A stretch of DNA of 64,000 bases, from assembly GCF_007971385.1 (NCBI RefSeq), contig NZ_CP042434.1:1674001-1738000 (forward strand), written 5' to 3'. Origin of the DNA: Arachidicoccus ginsenosidivorans. Lineage in GTDB: Bacteria > Bacteroidota > Bacteroidia > Chitinophagales > Chitinophagaceae. This document shows, in pieces, positions 36,249 through 45,950 of the stretch. Each line of letters begins with the position of its first letter. Within the stretch, counting starts at the first letter, position 1. The notes beneath the pieces are model-generated. The model was given only the letters and a program-made list of their open reading frames with translations. It did not search any database and was not told where the DNA came from. The position numbers and the translations under genes were made by a program.

Positions 36249-36953
36249 CTATGAATGGAGTTGGATTATTTTATTTAACTGTTCCCTAAATCCGTCGCTG
36301 ATGGGCAGCTCATGCTGTGCAATCAGGACGCTGCTTTTATGGATCAATTCAATCTGTGTAACAGAGATAATATAGGAACGGTGTACCCGGACAAAATGCC
36401 TTCCAGGCAACTTCTCTTCAAAAGATTTCAGGTTCTGCAGGGTAATGATGGGCTTATCTTTTCCTTTCATATAAATCTTGGAATAATCCTTCATCCCTTC
36501 TATAAATAAGATATCTGCATAATTGATTTTCATCAGTTTATACTCAGTACGGACAAAAAGAAAATCATGCCCATCTGTTTTTTCAAATAGCGCCAGCTCC
36601 TCTTGCTTCTTTTTTACTTTGTGAATCACGGTTAGAAACTGACTATAAGCGACTGGCTTTTCCAAAAAACCGGCTACATCATATTGATAGCCTTGTACCG
36701 CAAACTGCTGATAGGCTGTGGTCAGGATCACCATTGGTTTTCTGTTCAGATGTTTTAAAAAGTCCATGCCATTTAGATCCGGCATCTGTACATCCAAAAA
36801 TACGAGTGTTGCATCGGAGCGCTCCACATAAGCCAACGCCTCTGTTGCACTGACAAAGCTGGCTTCCAGCTGTAAATCCTGGGTTCGCTCAATAAAATCT
36901 TTTAAAATTTCTATGGCCAGCGGTTCGTCATCAATGATAATACACTTAATCAT
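36249..36953 (-). CDS. LytR/AlgR-family response regulator, 234 aa
   Basis: DNA-binding response regulator. The receiver domain starts MIKCIIIDDEP with acidic residues Asp8/Asp9, phosphoacceptor Asp54 in LVFLDVQMPDLNG, and Lys in FLEKPVAY. A LytTR domain follows (DFLFVRTEYKLMKINYADILF, RVHRSYIISV). As assembled, this reading frame continues upstream without a stop from the kinase gene, giving a 666-codon ORF. The internal ATG at 36953 sits in an ATGATTAA context expected for an overlapping stop/start, so two separate genes are more likely. Targets unknown. Confidence 0.88.
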   Translation of the reverse strand: MIKCIIIDDEPLAIEILKDFIERTQDLQLEASFVSATEALAYVERSDATLVFLDVQMPDLNGMDFLKHLNRKPMVILTTAYQQFAVQGYQYDVAGFLEKPVAYSQFLTVIHKVKKKQEELALFEKTDGHDFLFVRTEYKLMKINYADILFIEGMKDYSKIYMKGKDKPIITLQNLKSFEEKLPGRHFVRVHRSYIISVTQIELIHKSSVLIAQHELPISDGFREQLNKIIQLHS

Positions 36954-38228
36954 ACAGATCCTTTTTATTTTGTTTAATGAAATATGCAAGTTGACCTTAT
37001 AGCGCTGATCCGCTTGTTGGATTTTCAGATCATAATAACTTCCATATAATAATTTCAGGCGTTCGCTCACATTATTCAGACCTACACCTCCTTCTGAGGG
37101 TAGTCCTACTTGTTTATGCCCAGCGATAGGATTATCCACTTCCAAATAAAGCTCATCTGCTTTAATCAGTAATTGAATGCTGATTTTAGAAGGTGTCAGA
37201 TAACTGACCCCATGCTTAAAAGCATTCTCAATAAAAGGCAGCAGTAGCATTGGTTCAATAAAATGCGTGGCCAATACGCCCTCCGCCTTAAAAGAAATAT
37301 CAATAAAATCCGGCATTCGTAGCCTTTGTAAAGCGATGTAATTTTCTATATAATCGACTTCTTTTTGTAACTGTACTGCCGTGGCAGCCGTATCGTATAT
37401 CATATAACGCATGATATATGATAATTTTAAAATAGATGTGGATACTTTAGATTGTTCTTTATAAGATAACGCATATAGACTATTGAGTACGTTGAACAGA
37501 AAATGCGGATTAATCTGACTTTTTAAAAGTTTTAGTTCTGCACCCAGCTTTTCTTTTTCCAGTCGTTCTTTTTCTTTTTCAGCCTTGGACCAGACAAAAG
37601 AAATTTTCCAGAAAGAGCCCACTAATAACAGCAATAATGAAGTACTAAAGGCCCTTCTGACGACCATAAAAATAAAAAATCCATCCACCCCTTTAACAAA
37701 AGGCAGACCATCGTCCATTCCAACTTGGCCCTTGCGGATCAACATCTGACGGTGCTGCCCTTGCGGCAATATTACCGGGCGTGGAGGCAGCCCATACTTT
37801 CTAATATAGGCACTGTCCGCTAATTTGCCTGCAGTAATGGCTTGTGTGGTACCTCTTTCAACGTAAAAATCATCATGGGGTCCCATCCGTCCTCTGGCGG
37901 CCGGGAAAGCCATTTCATGGTGTTCAAACCTTGCATGTATAGGCGGCAGAAACGCATGTTCTGTCAGAACCTGTTGACAAAAGACAACTATGAGTATTAC
38001 TCCTACCCCCAGAAAATATTTAGCCTTGCGCCCTTTAATCAGGTATTTAGGAACCAGAAAATTGACATTTACATAAAAAAGCAACACAAAAAAGATATTA
38101 TCAATTAATTGCCGCTGGAAAAAGTGGGGATCCATTATCCGCACATTATATAAATGCAGGGGAAATAAAAAGAACATCACCCATAACACAATTTGCCCCA
38201 AGGTGGAGAGTGTTCTGGAACCCAGCAT
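36946..38228 (-). CDS. LytS-type (His_kinase) sensor histidine kinase, apparently fused in frame to the regulator
   Basis: Membrane sensor kinase partner of the LytR-type regulator. N-terminal helices are at about residues 8-30, 42-60 and 72-92, then an extracytoplasmic loop of about 100 residues, another helix near GFFIFMVVRRAF, and a coiled coil. The kinase core has LKSQINPHFLFNVLNSLYALS (phosphorylated His) and an ATPase part ending near GGVGLNNVSERLKLLYG. The start is the ATG at 38228; the longer frame uses a TTG at 38249. With one more base in the CC or TTTTT run at 36960-36966 the kinase would end NKIKKDLYD at a TAA (36946-36948) overlapping the regulator start. Confidence 0.85.
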
Positions 38229-38472
38229 GTATGATTTAAACTTATGCAATAGTGTACGTCTAAGAGATTAATCAATAAGAAGGCCTAGAAAAAGTCCACC
38301 TCACAAGTAGCAAAGCTTACCAGGATAAGCGTTCTCGGGCGACATTTTCTGGTACAAAGGAAGGGGTGTTCTATGAGAAATCAGGTTAAAAATATGGCAA
38401 TTTTTTCCGCTGAAATCCACGCCTGTCGGGCATTACGAGCTTGTCGACACATTGAGCCTATTCGTCTATGAA

Positions 38473-38503
38473 TTTGGCCAGTTCATACACACTAACACCT
38501 TTG
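38473..38503 (+). promoter_or_regulatory. Putative promoter of the DUF4270 gene
   Basis: TTTG at 38473-38476 and CACCTTTG at 38496-38503 are separated by 19 nt; the -7 box has one mismatch to TAnnTTTG. It lies 49 bp upstream of the ATG. Confidence 0.55.
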
Positions 38504-38552
38504 TAACATTTAATGGAACTAACATTGCCGCTCATTATTTCCTGACCGACTT

Positions 38553-39926
38553 ATGTCTTTTTTCAAAAAAACAGGGACTTTAAACACCTGGCAACACTTA
38601 GCGACTTTAGCAATACTGACAACGGTAGCCACCGCCGGTTGTACGAAAAAAGATATTCAATATGGTGGTCAGTTTGTCGATGGCCAGTACACCCAAATCA
38701 TACAATTAGACAGTCTCACACCAACTTTGTCTACTGTTTATACAGATAGCTTTGCGACAGCAGACCTAGGAACAGCACTGCTGGGATATATCTCAGACAC
38801 TGCCGTAGGAGATCTGACAATGAGTTCGTATTTTGAACTGGCGCCACCTAGCTACAGCGGAACAGCCACCACTTACGACAATGCCACGCTGGATTCTGTT
38901 TGCCTGGTCATGCGGCTGGATTCAGGTAAATATGCAGGAGATACCACCTTACCTTTTCAGGTAGGCATCTATCAACTAAAAGAGCAGATTACCCCAGGCA
39001 CAGATGAAACTTTATACAATCACGACTCCTTTTTGGCCGAGACGACTCCACTTGCGACCGGTTCAAAAATACTGCGTCCGGATCTGCCTGGCACAGCTGA
39101 TTCCATGAGTATAAGAATGTCTGACAATTTTGGCCAGCAATTACTGGATCTGCTCATTCAAAAAAATATAGCTATTCAGTCTGTCAATCAGTTCTTGCCT
39201 TATTTTAAGGGCTTAAAAATTGCCCCTACCAGTCAAAATAAAATTGCCTACGGGTTTAAGGATAGTATAGAATTGCGGGTTTATTACAAAACACCCGGGC
39301 TACCAGAGGCAACGCAGCACACGGCCGTCTTTAGTTTAAATGATGCTACTCACCAGTTTAATCATATAGACATTAACCGCAAGGGAAGCCTGGCTGCGGC
39401 CGGCATTTCCCTGACCAATCCTGTCATCTCAAGTGGCAGCTCAGGTCATAATGCCCTGTTGCAGTCCCTGGCCGGTTATATGATCAAAATACAATTTCCG
39501 TCGATTGGATCACTGGTGCAAAGAGCGGGCTTTTTGCAGATAATTGCCGCCAAATTATATCTGCAACCAACAGATCAGGGAACCCTCAGGCAGTTTGCAC
39601 TGCCAACAACGCTAAATCTGTTTACCACAGACCTAAATAATGGTTTTGGCAGCCAGTTGACAGATAATTCAGGCAGTGCACTTAGCGGTAATCTGGTGAT
39701 TGACTATCAGAATACCTCAGGGCTGGGCACCTATTATTCATTTGATATTACCAGTTATTTGTCAACACTCATGCGTGACAATACCGCAGGTTCGCTAAAA
39801 AAAGGCCTCTTGCTAACAGGCCCCTATGCCAACCGGTATGATAGTTTCAACCGGCTGCAACTAGGAGATGCCAGCGCTGCTAAAGGCAAGGCCACACTCA
39901 AAATTCAATACTTATCTGTACAATAA
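38553..39926 (+). CDS. DUF4270-family lipoprotein, 457 aa
   Basis: Lipoprotein with a signal peptide ending in TVATAGCTKKD (lipobox TAGC). DUF4270 features are visible: the N-terminal GGQFVDGQYTQI segment, the TVYTDSFATADLGTALLGYISD region, and a C-terminal domain with RYDSFNRLQLGD and KATLKIQY. The function of the family is unknown, and it is predicted to sit in the outer membrane or periplasm. It is followed without a gap (TAATG overlap) by an outer-membrane protein gene, so the two form a translationally coupled pair. Confidence 0.85.
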   Translation: MSFFKKTGTLNTWQHLATLAILTTVATAGCTKKDIQYGGQFVDGQYTQIIQLDSLTPTLSTVYTDSFATADLGTALLGYISDTAVGDLTMSSYFELAPPSYSGTATTYDNATLDSVCLVMRLDSGKYAGDTTLPFQVGIYQLKEQITPGTDETLYNHDSFLAETTPLATGSKILRPDLPGTADSMSIRMSDNFGQQLLDLLIQKNIAIQSVNQFLPYFKGLKIAPTSQNKIAYGFKDSIELRVYYKTPGLPEATQHTAVFSLNDATHQFNHIDINRKGSLAAAGISLTNPVISSGSSGHNALLQSLAGYMIKIQFPSIGSLVQRAGFLQIIAAKLYLQPTDQGTLRQFALPTTLNLFTTDLNNGFGSQLTDNSGSALSGNLVIDYQNTSGLGTYYSFDITSYLSTLMRDNTAGSLKKGLLLTGPYANRYDSFNRLQLGDASAAKGKATLKIQYLSVQ

Positions 39927-41233
39927 TGACGGTTACATCCATAAAATATCAATCCCTGCTAATGCCTCTCATGTCCGCAATTTGCTTTTGCACGCTGGGA
40001 ACACTTCATGCCCAGAGCAATATTTCGGTCTATTCCATGCTGGGCATTGGCAATATCCGTCAAGATAATTATGATTATGGCAGTGGTATGGGCGGCGCAA
40101 CCAGATCACTACGGGATGGACGCTTTATCCTTGAATCTAATCCGGCTTCCCTGCCCTATCTGGATGATCATTTTTTTGCCATTGAACTCAATGGCAGCTT
40201 TGAGTCCATCAATTACACCGGTACACCCATAAAAGATCCCATCAGATCAAATCAGTCTCAATTTCAGCGGTTTGCCATGGCTACGAAGCTTACAAAATGG
40301 TGGGGAGCGGCCTGGGGGCTGAAGCAGTACAGCAGCAGCAACTATAGCCTGTATGGAGAGAAAAACATTATCGGGACCAGCGATTATATCACGACCTATT
40401 ATGAAGGCACCGGAGGCATTAATCAAGTGTATTTCTCCAATGGTCTCAGACTGAATAAGAATTTCTCTTTGGGGTTAAATAGCTCCTATCTGTTTGGTAA
40501 CATGACCCAGACCGAATATTTATATGGAGCCAATTACATTGGCAACGAGCTCAATACCGCTAACCGTCTTTATTACGCAGGATTTAATTTCACGGGGGGA
40601 CTGCAATACCAAGGCAATCTCTCAGATAAGATCAGACTGGGTCTGGGCCTTACCGCTACAAAAAAGGCAACCCTTAAAGGCGACCGTTCACTTTCCATGA
40701 GCTCTGGTGATCCGGATAATGGGGCACCCACTAATATCATCTCCGACTCAACTTTGGGAGACACGCGCTTTAACCTCCCTGACCAGATCGGTGGCGGGCT
40801 CTCACTGACCTACAACAGGACATTTACCATTGCCTCAGATTACCAATACGGCAAATGGGAAGATGTCGGGAATTCAACCAACGGGTATAATTATGGATAT
40901 AATAATAGCTCACAACTCTCCTTTGGGATGAGTTATGCACCCAGAAAAGTCCTTTTATATAACGGACAGTATTTAGAAATGGAAAAGTTCCGTTTGCAGG
41001 CCGGCGCTTTTTTTAATACAGAATATGTGAATATGTATGGCCAGCAAATCCAGGATAAAGGCGTTTCATTAGGGATAGGTTTGTTTTCCAAAAGATCCAG
41101 TCTGAGTTACTTAATCAGCCTGCAATACGGTACCAGAGGCACCACAACAAACAACCTGATTCAGGAAAATTATTTTAAATTGGGCGTGACACTTTCCTAC
41201 AGAGATTTGTGGAAAAAACGCCGTTATAATTAA
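39926..41233 (+). CDS. Outer-membrane beta-barrel protein paired with DUF4270, 435 aa
   Basis: Exported protein with a signal peptide ending LGTLHAQ. The chain is rich in alternating beta strands and aromatic residues and opens SVYSMLGIGNIRQDNYDYGSGMGGAT, a pattern seen in FadL/PorV-like barrels of Bacteroidota. The C-terminal strand is LGVTLSYRDLWKKRRYN. It begins at an ATG sharing one base with the upstream stop. I infer an outer-membrane barrel that handles or presents the DUF4270 partner; neither has a known function. Confidence 0.75.
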   Translation: MTVTSIKYQSLLMPLMSAICFCTLGTLHAQSNISVYSMLGIGNIRQDNYDYGSGMGGATRSLRDGRFILESNPASLPYLDDHFFAIELNGSFESINYTGTPIKDPIRSNQSQFQRFAMATKLTKWWGAAWGLKQYSSSNYSLYGEKNIIGTSDYITTYYEGTGGINQVYFSNGLRLNKNFSLGLNSSYLFGNMTQTEYLYGANYIGNELNTANRLYYAGFNFTGGLQYQGNLSDKIRLGLGLTATKKATLKGDRSLSMSSGDPDNGAPTNIISDSTLGDTRFNLPDQIGGGLSLTYNRTFTIASDYQYGKWEDVGNSTNGYNYGYNNSSQLSFGMSYAPRKVLLYNGQYLEMEKFRLQAGAFFNTEYVNMYGQQIQDKGVSLGIGLFSKRSSLSYLISLQYGTRGTTTNNLIQENYFKLGVTLSYRDLWKKRRYN

Positions 41234-41345
41234 AGAAATAAAAAGCCGTTAGTAGCCAAAGGTTTAAAATACAGCCGCTACGAAAAGGGCTTTAAAGAGT
41301 CTCCGGGTTTTCTAAGCGGCCCGGCGAGAAAATAAGATGTAATGC

Positions 41346-41375
41346 GGGAGGATATTCTTATCCTCCCTATTCTTT
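41346..41375 (+). terminator. Rho-independent terminator after the DUF4270 gene pair
   Basis: GGGAGGATA (41346-41354) pairs with TATCCTCCC (41359-41367) around a TTCT loop and is followed by TATTCTTT. It lies about 113 bp after the stop, between convergent genes. Confidence 0.55.
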
Positions 41376-41495
41376 AAAATCAGCTGCAATATAGGTGGTT
41401 TAATTAAAAGAGCCCCTATAAAGGGACTCATTTTTTGCCAAAAAAACCAGACAAAAATATAGACAAATGCCGGATTAATCGATGTGAATGTTCAA

Positions 41496-42095
41496 TTAAT
41501 CAGCTTCTGCGATCACTTCTTTGACCTCTGGGATCATTCTTTTCATCATGCCTTCGATACCAGCTTTTAAGGTAATCATGGATGAAGGGCAACCACTACA
41601 GCTTCCCTGAAGCATTAGATTAACAACGCCATGATTGTAACTTTTATATTGGATAGCACCGCCATCCATTTCAACGGCCGGTCTGACATAATTATCTAAC
41701 AACTCCTTGATTCTCTTAACGATATCATCATCATCCGCTGCAATTGCATTAGATGATTCAGGGACAATCTTAGAAACCTCTTCTTCATTGACAATGGTAC
41801 CACCATTTTCAATGTATTCCTTTAAAAACTGTTTCACCTGTGGAATAACTTCCTGCCAGTCCTCTACATCATTGGTTTTTGTCAGCGTCACAAAATTGCT
41901 GGCAATAAATACACTTCTGATAAAAGGAAAACTAAAGAGCTCCTTAGCCAGTGGAGAAGGGCCTGCGGTCGTTTCATCCTGAAAATCAATACTTTTCCCA
42001 GGATAAAGCAACTTATTGGCTACAAACTTCATGGTCGCCGGATTGGGCGTCATTTCTGTATATATACTGATAATCGGGTTACCTGTCTTAATCAT
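41496..42095 (-). CDS. NifU-family Fe-S cluster carrier (Nfu type), 199 aa
   Basis: Fe-S scaffold/carrier protein. The N-terminal Nfu domain (residues 10-100, MTPNPATMKFVANKLL) is followed by a C-terminal NifU-like domain with GSCSGCPSS, whose Cys166 and Cys169 bind the cluster. DNYVRPAVEMDGGAIQY is the usual segment before it. Likely delivers [4Fe-4S] clusters to apoproteins. It is a single gene, convergent with the DUF4270-linked gene, and its start ATG at 42095 gives the standard family length. Confidence 0.93.
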   Translation of the reverse strand: MIKTGNPIISIYTEMTPNPATMKFVANKLLYPGKSIDFQDETTAGPSPLAKELFSFPFIRSVFIASNFVTLTKTNDVEDWQEVIPQVKQFLKEYIENGGTIVNEEEVSKIVPESSNAIAADDDDIVKRIKELLDNYVRPAVEMDGGAIQYKSYNHGVVNLMLQGSCSGCPSSMITLKAGIEGMMKRMIPEVKEVIAEAD

Positions 42096-42478
42096 GATAG
42101 ATCATTTAAAATTCTACGGCAAAGATACTACAATTCGGATGGTAGTAGCACCTATTTTCCTTAGAATTCCTTTAAAAACACCGTTTTGACGACTATTTAC
42201 AGTTGTATGACAAAGCGTTTCCTACAGGAAAGTAAGCCGCCATTTTCAGGTTAATGGAGGACAGATGCTCATTAATTTTTGCTCAATTATTCACCAACTG
42301 CTAAACCAAACGATTTTCAAAGCTCCTTTTCAATAGTTCTTTATTAAATCGTTTTGATAATGCCAACCGCGGCCGCCTTGGAGCGCCATTTGACATCTCA
42401 GCGCAAAGCAGCACTAGAATACCTCAATAAACCGTAATTTTGCGACCAGTTTTTAATTTTACATTTGTTTATATCCTT
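42096..42478. other. Intergenic region between the Nfu gene and queA
   Basis: A divergent promoter region of 383 bp. It has a 9-bp inverted repeat, AAACGATTT (42308-42316) with AAATCGTTT (42346-42354) and a 29-nt spacer, of unknown meaning, and the queA -7 box listed separately. No ORF with protein-like content was seen. Confidence 0.45.
42435..42442 (+). promoter_or_regulatory. Putative queA promoter -7 box (TAATTTTG)
   Basis: TAATTTTG matches TAnnTTTG and lies 36 bp upstream of the queA ATG. No TTTG element at the usual spacing was found. Confidence 0.5.
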
Positions 42479-43744
42479 ATGACAGCGCAGCCCCATGCAA
42501 ATTCCTCTTTAGTTCATCCAGAGGAACTTTCCATTGAATCCTTTGACTACGATCTACCCGAAGACCGGATTGCTAAATATCCCCTGGCCGTCAGAGATCA
42601 GAGTAAGCTGCTGATTTACAACAGCAACGATTCTAGGCAAATCCAAGAAAAGATTTACCAACAATTAGATGAGCAGTTGCCAGCAGACTGCCTATTGGTA
42701 TTTAATAATACGAAAGTTGTCGAAGCCAGGCTGATTTTTAAAAAAGACACCGGCAGTAAGATCGAACTATTTTGTCTGGAGCCGGGTGGAGCGTATCCGG
42801 ATATTACAACGGCCATGCTACAAAAAGGCACAGTTCTTTGGAAATGCCTGGTAGGTGGCGCCAAAAAATGGAAAACCGGCGCCCTTAAAATGCGACTTGA
42901 ACACAATGGACAAACCATTGAATTACAGGCAGAAAAACAAGAAAAGCAAGGCGATAGCTTTCTTATACGATTTAGCTGGATACCGGAAAGCCTTAGTTTT
43001 GCAGAGATGCTGCATCTAACCGGTCAGCTTCCGCTCCCACCCTACCTTAATAGAGCGACAGAACAAAATGATTTGAAAACTTATCAAACGGTCTACGCTG
43101 ACAAAGACGGTTCCGTTGCTGCCCCAACGGCAGGTCTGCATTTTACCCCGAGCCTGCTCCAAAAGCTCAGTGATAAAGGCATCAAAGAAGCTTTTGTCAC
43201 ACTGCATGTCGGAGCCGGCACTTTTAAGCCCGTCAAAGCAGACAAGATGAAAGACCATGAGATGCATGCAGAGTTTATGGAAGTTCCGCTGGATTTTTTA
43301 GAAACGCTTTATGAGCAGGCAAAAAATAAGCGTAAGATCCTGGCGGTAGGCACCACCTCACTTAGAACCCTGGAAAGTCTGTATTGGATGGGGGTTAAAT
43401 TATTGACGGACCAGTTGGATCCATTTGTCGTTGAGCAGTGGCAGCCTTATAGGCTGCCCCAAAATAAGACTTTGACGGAGGCGCTTTTAGCAGTTACGGA
43501 CAGTTTAAAACAGGCTGGCAAAAAAACGCTTGTCACCCAAACCCGCATTATCATCGCTCCTGGTTATCAATTAAGGGTAGCAGATGGAATCCTGACCAAT
43601 TTTCATCAACCTCACTCAACTTTATTACTATTAATTGCAGCCATTGTTGGGCAGGAGTGGAAAAACATTTATCAATATGCCCTTACCCATGACTTTAGAT
43701 TTCTGAGCTATGGTGATGGCAGTCTGCTGTGGAAAAATACGTAA
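42479..43744 (+). CDS. queA: S-adenosylmethionine:tRNA ribosyltransferase-isomerase QueA, 421 aa
   Basis: Converts preQ1 at tRNA position 34 to epoxyqueuosine, using the ribose of SAM. Marks are FDYDLPEDRIAKYPL near residue 20, LLVFNNTKVVEARL, QLPLPPYLNRATE, the SVAAPTAGLHFTP motif, VTLHVGAGTFKPV, and the C-terminal LTNFHQPHSTLLLLIAA. The start is the ATG at 42479; an in-frame TTG at 42440 overlaps the promoter box and is rejected. The length is slightly above the usual 340-400 residues because of a longer N-terminus and inserts. No other queuosine gene is in the window. Confidence 0.96.
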   Translation: MTAQPHANSSLVHPEELSIESFDYDLPEDRIAKYPLAVRDQSKLLIYNSNDSRQIQEKIYQQLDEQLPADCLLVFNNTKVVEARLIFKKDTGSKIELFCLEPGGAYPDITTAMLQKGTVLWKCLVGGAKKWKTGALKMRLEHNGQTIELQAEKQEKQGDSFLIRFSWIPESLSFAEMLHLTGQLPLPPYLNRATEQNDLKTYQTVYADKDGSVAAPTAGLHFTPSLLQKLSDKGIKEAFVTLHVGAGTFKPVKADKMKDHEMHAEFMEVPLDFLETLYEQAKNKRKILAVGTTSLRTLESLYWMGVKLLTDQLDPFVVEQWQPYRLPQNKTLTEALLAVTDSLKQAGKKTLVTQTRIIIAPGYQLRVADGILTNFHQPHSTLLLLIAAIVGQEWKNIYQYALTHDFRFLSYGDGSLLWKNT

Positions 43745-43890
43745 ATTTGATTTGACATATATACTACAATTAATATATCTCTAAAACTACCTGCTATCTT
43801 CCAAAGAAAACAAACTTGAATATCAGGTAATATTTAGGGTTTATCCCACCTTTAACCGAAAAAAGTTTTTTAGATACAACCCGTTTGTCA

Positions 43891-43898
43891 TAACTTTG
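43891..43898 (+). promoter_or_regulatory. Putative -7 box of the small membrane protein gene (TAACTTTG)
   Basis: TAACTTTG fits TAnnTTTG and lies 40 bp upstream of the ATG at 43938. Confidence 0.5.
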
Positions 43899-43937
43899 TA
43901 ACCTGATAATTTAATATTTATTCAAAAGTATTCCTGC

Positions 43938-44414
43938 ATGGACAATCAAAATCTTTCAGAGAACAGAGTGGTATATGATTTTCAAAGCTATCACACACCC
44001 GTTACTCGTGCAATTTACGTTGGTGTATTCTTAGGATTCGTAACCGCGATTCTTAATATTGCTTACTGGTCTATCTATGTGAATATTACGGCATTAGGGA
44101 TGTCTTCTTATATTGTCAATGTACAGACGATCAGTTTTGGTTCCATCCTGCCACTGGTTACTTTTGGTGTACTTTGGGCCACTTTTAATCACTACTTTAA
44201 AAAGGCAGGTTCAATTATTACCATCATTTTATTTGCACTGGCTACCTTATGGTTGATTATGGTGGTTGCAAATGGCGACTATGGCACGAACCCTGTAACC
44301 CAGCATCAGTTTAAAGAATTGGTCATCCCGATTCTGAGTTTTATAGGCATAGCGGGTTGCATCGCCTTTCCGATCTGCTTTAAAAGCAAGAAAGTTGAAG
44401 ATATGATGTTGTAA
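43938..44414 (+). CDS. Small four-helix membrane protein of unknown function, 158 aa
   Basis: Hydrophobic segments at about residues 25-48, 62-84, 92-112 and 130-150 predict four TM helices, with a short polar N-terminus (MDNQNLSENRVVYDFQSYH). No characterised family was recognised; similar proteins occur in Bacteroidota as hypothetical membrane proteins. It has its own promoter box and terminator, so it is probably a monocistronic gene. Confidence 0.7.
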   Translation: MDNQNLSENRVVYDFQSYHTPVTRAIYVGVFLGFVTAILNIAYWSIYVNITALGMSSYIVNVQTISFGSILPLVTFGVLWATFNHYFKKAGSIITIILFALATLWLIMVVANGDYGTNPVTQHQFKELVIPILSFIGIAGCIAFPICFKSKKVEDMML

Positions 44415-44442
44415 TTGCAACATTTTAGATAAATTCATATTC

Positions 44443-44475
44443 GGGGACGTCCAAATCAGGAACGTCCCCTTTTTT
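44443..44475 (+). terminator. Rho-independent terminator after the small membrane protein gene
   Basis: GGGGACGT (44443-44450) pairs with ACGTCCCC (44462-44469) around an 11-nt loop, followed by six T. It lies 29 bp after the stop codon. Confidence 0.85.
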
Positions 44476-44560
44476 GAACCTATCAGCTGCTAAGAAAACA
44501 ATCCATTTAAGCTTTAAATCTGCTACCCAAATCCTTATCACCTTTAAAACAACTACACCT

Positions 44561-45936
44561 GTGAAATCTGAGCGTCTCAGTAGCCGTCTTACGCGAATTA
44601 CACCGGCCAAAGGTCTGTATTATCTGTTGATACTCCTTTTTTTTGTGGGTTGCAACCAACCGCAGGCCAACGGAGAAAACAAAGGAACTACACCAAATAC
44701 CATTACCACTGAAGCTGTCGATAATGCAGGCAGTAACGGCGCTGATGCGATTACGGTGGTCAACTGGAATATTGAATGGCTGGGCGCTACTACCCAGGGA
44801 CCTAAGAATAAAGAACAGCAACTCCAAAACGCCATTAAAATCATTGGATATCTAAAGGCGGATATATATTGCCTTTGCGAGATAGTAGATCCAGCTGCTT
44901 TAAAAAAGTTGACCAGCAGTCTGGGTGTTAATTATGCTTGTGCCCTTTCTGATTACGCTTCAGGAGCCAAGGGTACCAGAGATCCCGGATACGCTAACAG
45001 CCAGAAACTCGCCTTTATTTACAACAAACAGATCTTTAAAAACATTAAAACTTCTGGTTATTTACAGCAAAATCCAAAAGCAGGCTATTATTTTGCTTCT
45101 GGCAGATACCCATTTGAACTACAGACCACAGTTCACACGCCTGATCTGGATCAAAAAGTAGAATTTTGATTATCCATGCAAAATCCGGGGCAGACCTATC
45201 TAGTTATGACCGAAGGCTACAAGGAGCGACTACCTTAAAAGCCGCACTGGATAAAGATAAACCAGGACAACCATTCATCCTTCTGGGAGACTTCAATGAC
45301 CATGTCACTAGCTCCATTACCAAAGGCAAAACTTCCCCGTATGATTGCTTTATGCAGGATCCGAACTATTATGTTTTAACCCGGGACCTTTCCAACTTGC
45401 GCTCTACCCTGGATTATCCAGGCGTTATCGATCAACAGATCATATCTAAGGAATTAAATAAATATTATAAAGCAGGTTCCGTGAAGATCCGTACGGATAT
45501 CACCAGTGTCGTACCTGATTTTAAAAATGGCCATACATCCGATCACTATCCGGTCAGCAGCATATTTGTTTTTTCCAGAGAACGAGCGGAAGCACCTCCG
45601 CTGCAAGCCACCGCTTCAAAAGCAGTGGTAATTACTACGACAAAGAGCAGAGCAGCAGCTGGGGAAGAAATAGATGCACCCCAGCGTTTGCAACAGCGCA
45701 TTTTTACGGCTAGCGTAACGACGGGTAGTATATTGGTACGCGCCGCAACAAAAAGCAGAAATATCCAATTTATCGTTTATAATAAAAGGCAGCATAAAGT
45801 ACTTTCTGTCCATAGGAAGTATATCCTTAAAGGGGACAGTTTTCGGATCAGAACACCTAAACTATATAAAGGAGATTATAACTTGGTGATCTTTTCAGAT
45901 CATGGCAAACAGGTCCTGCCATTTAGCGTAAAGTGA
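44561..45936 (+). pseudogene. Endonuclease/exonuclease/phosphatase-family lipoprotein, frame interrupted
   Basis: Exported EEP-fold hydrolase. The GTG start at 44561 gives a lipoprotein signal (YYLLILLFFVGCNQ). The EEP motifs follow: VVNWNIEWLG (metal site), CLCEIVD, and in the second part FILLGDFNDHV and NGHTSDHYPVSSIFVF (catalytic Asp/His). A C-terminal beta domain of about 100 residues follows. The reading stops at 45167-45169 after QKVEF; a TTTT run at 45164-45167 needs a fifth T to give QKVEFLIIHAKSGAD and continue to 45936. An earlier TTG at 44474 would overlap the preceding terminator. Its substrate, nucleic acid or phosphoester, is unknown. Confidence 0.87.
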
Positions 45937-45950
45937 TCTATATTGAAAGA

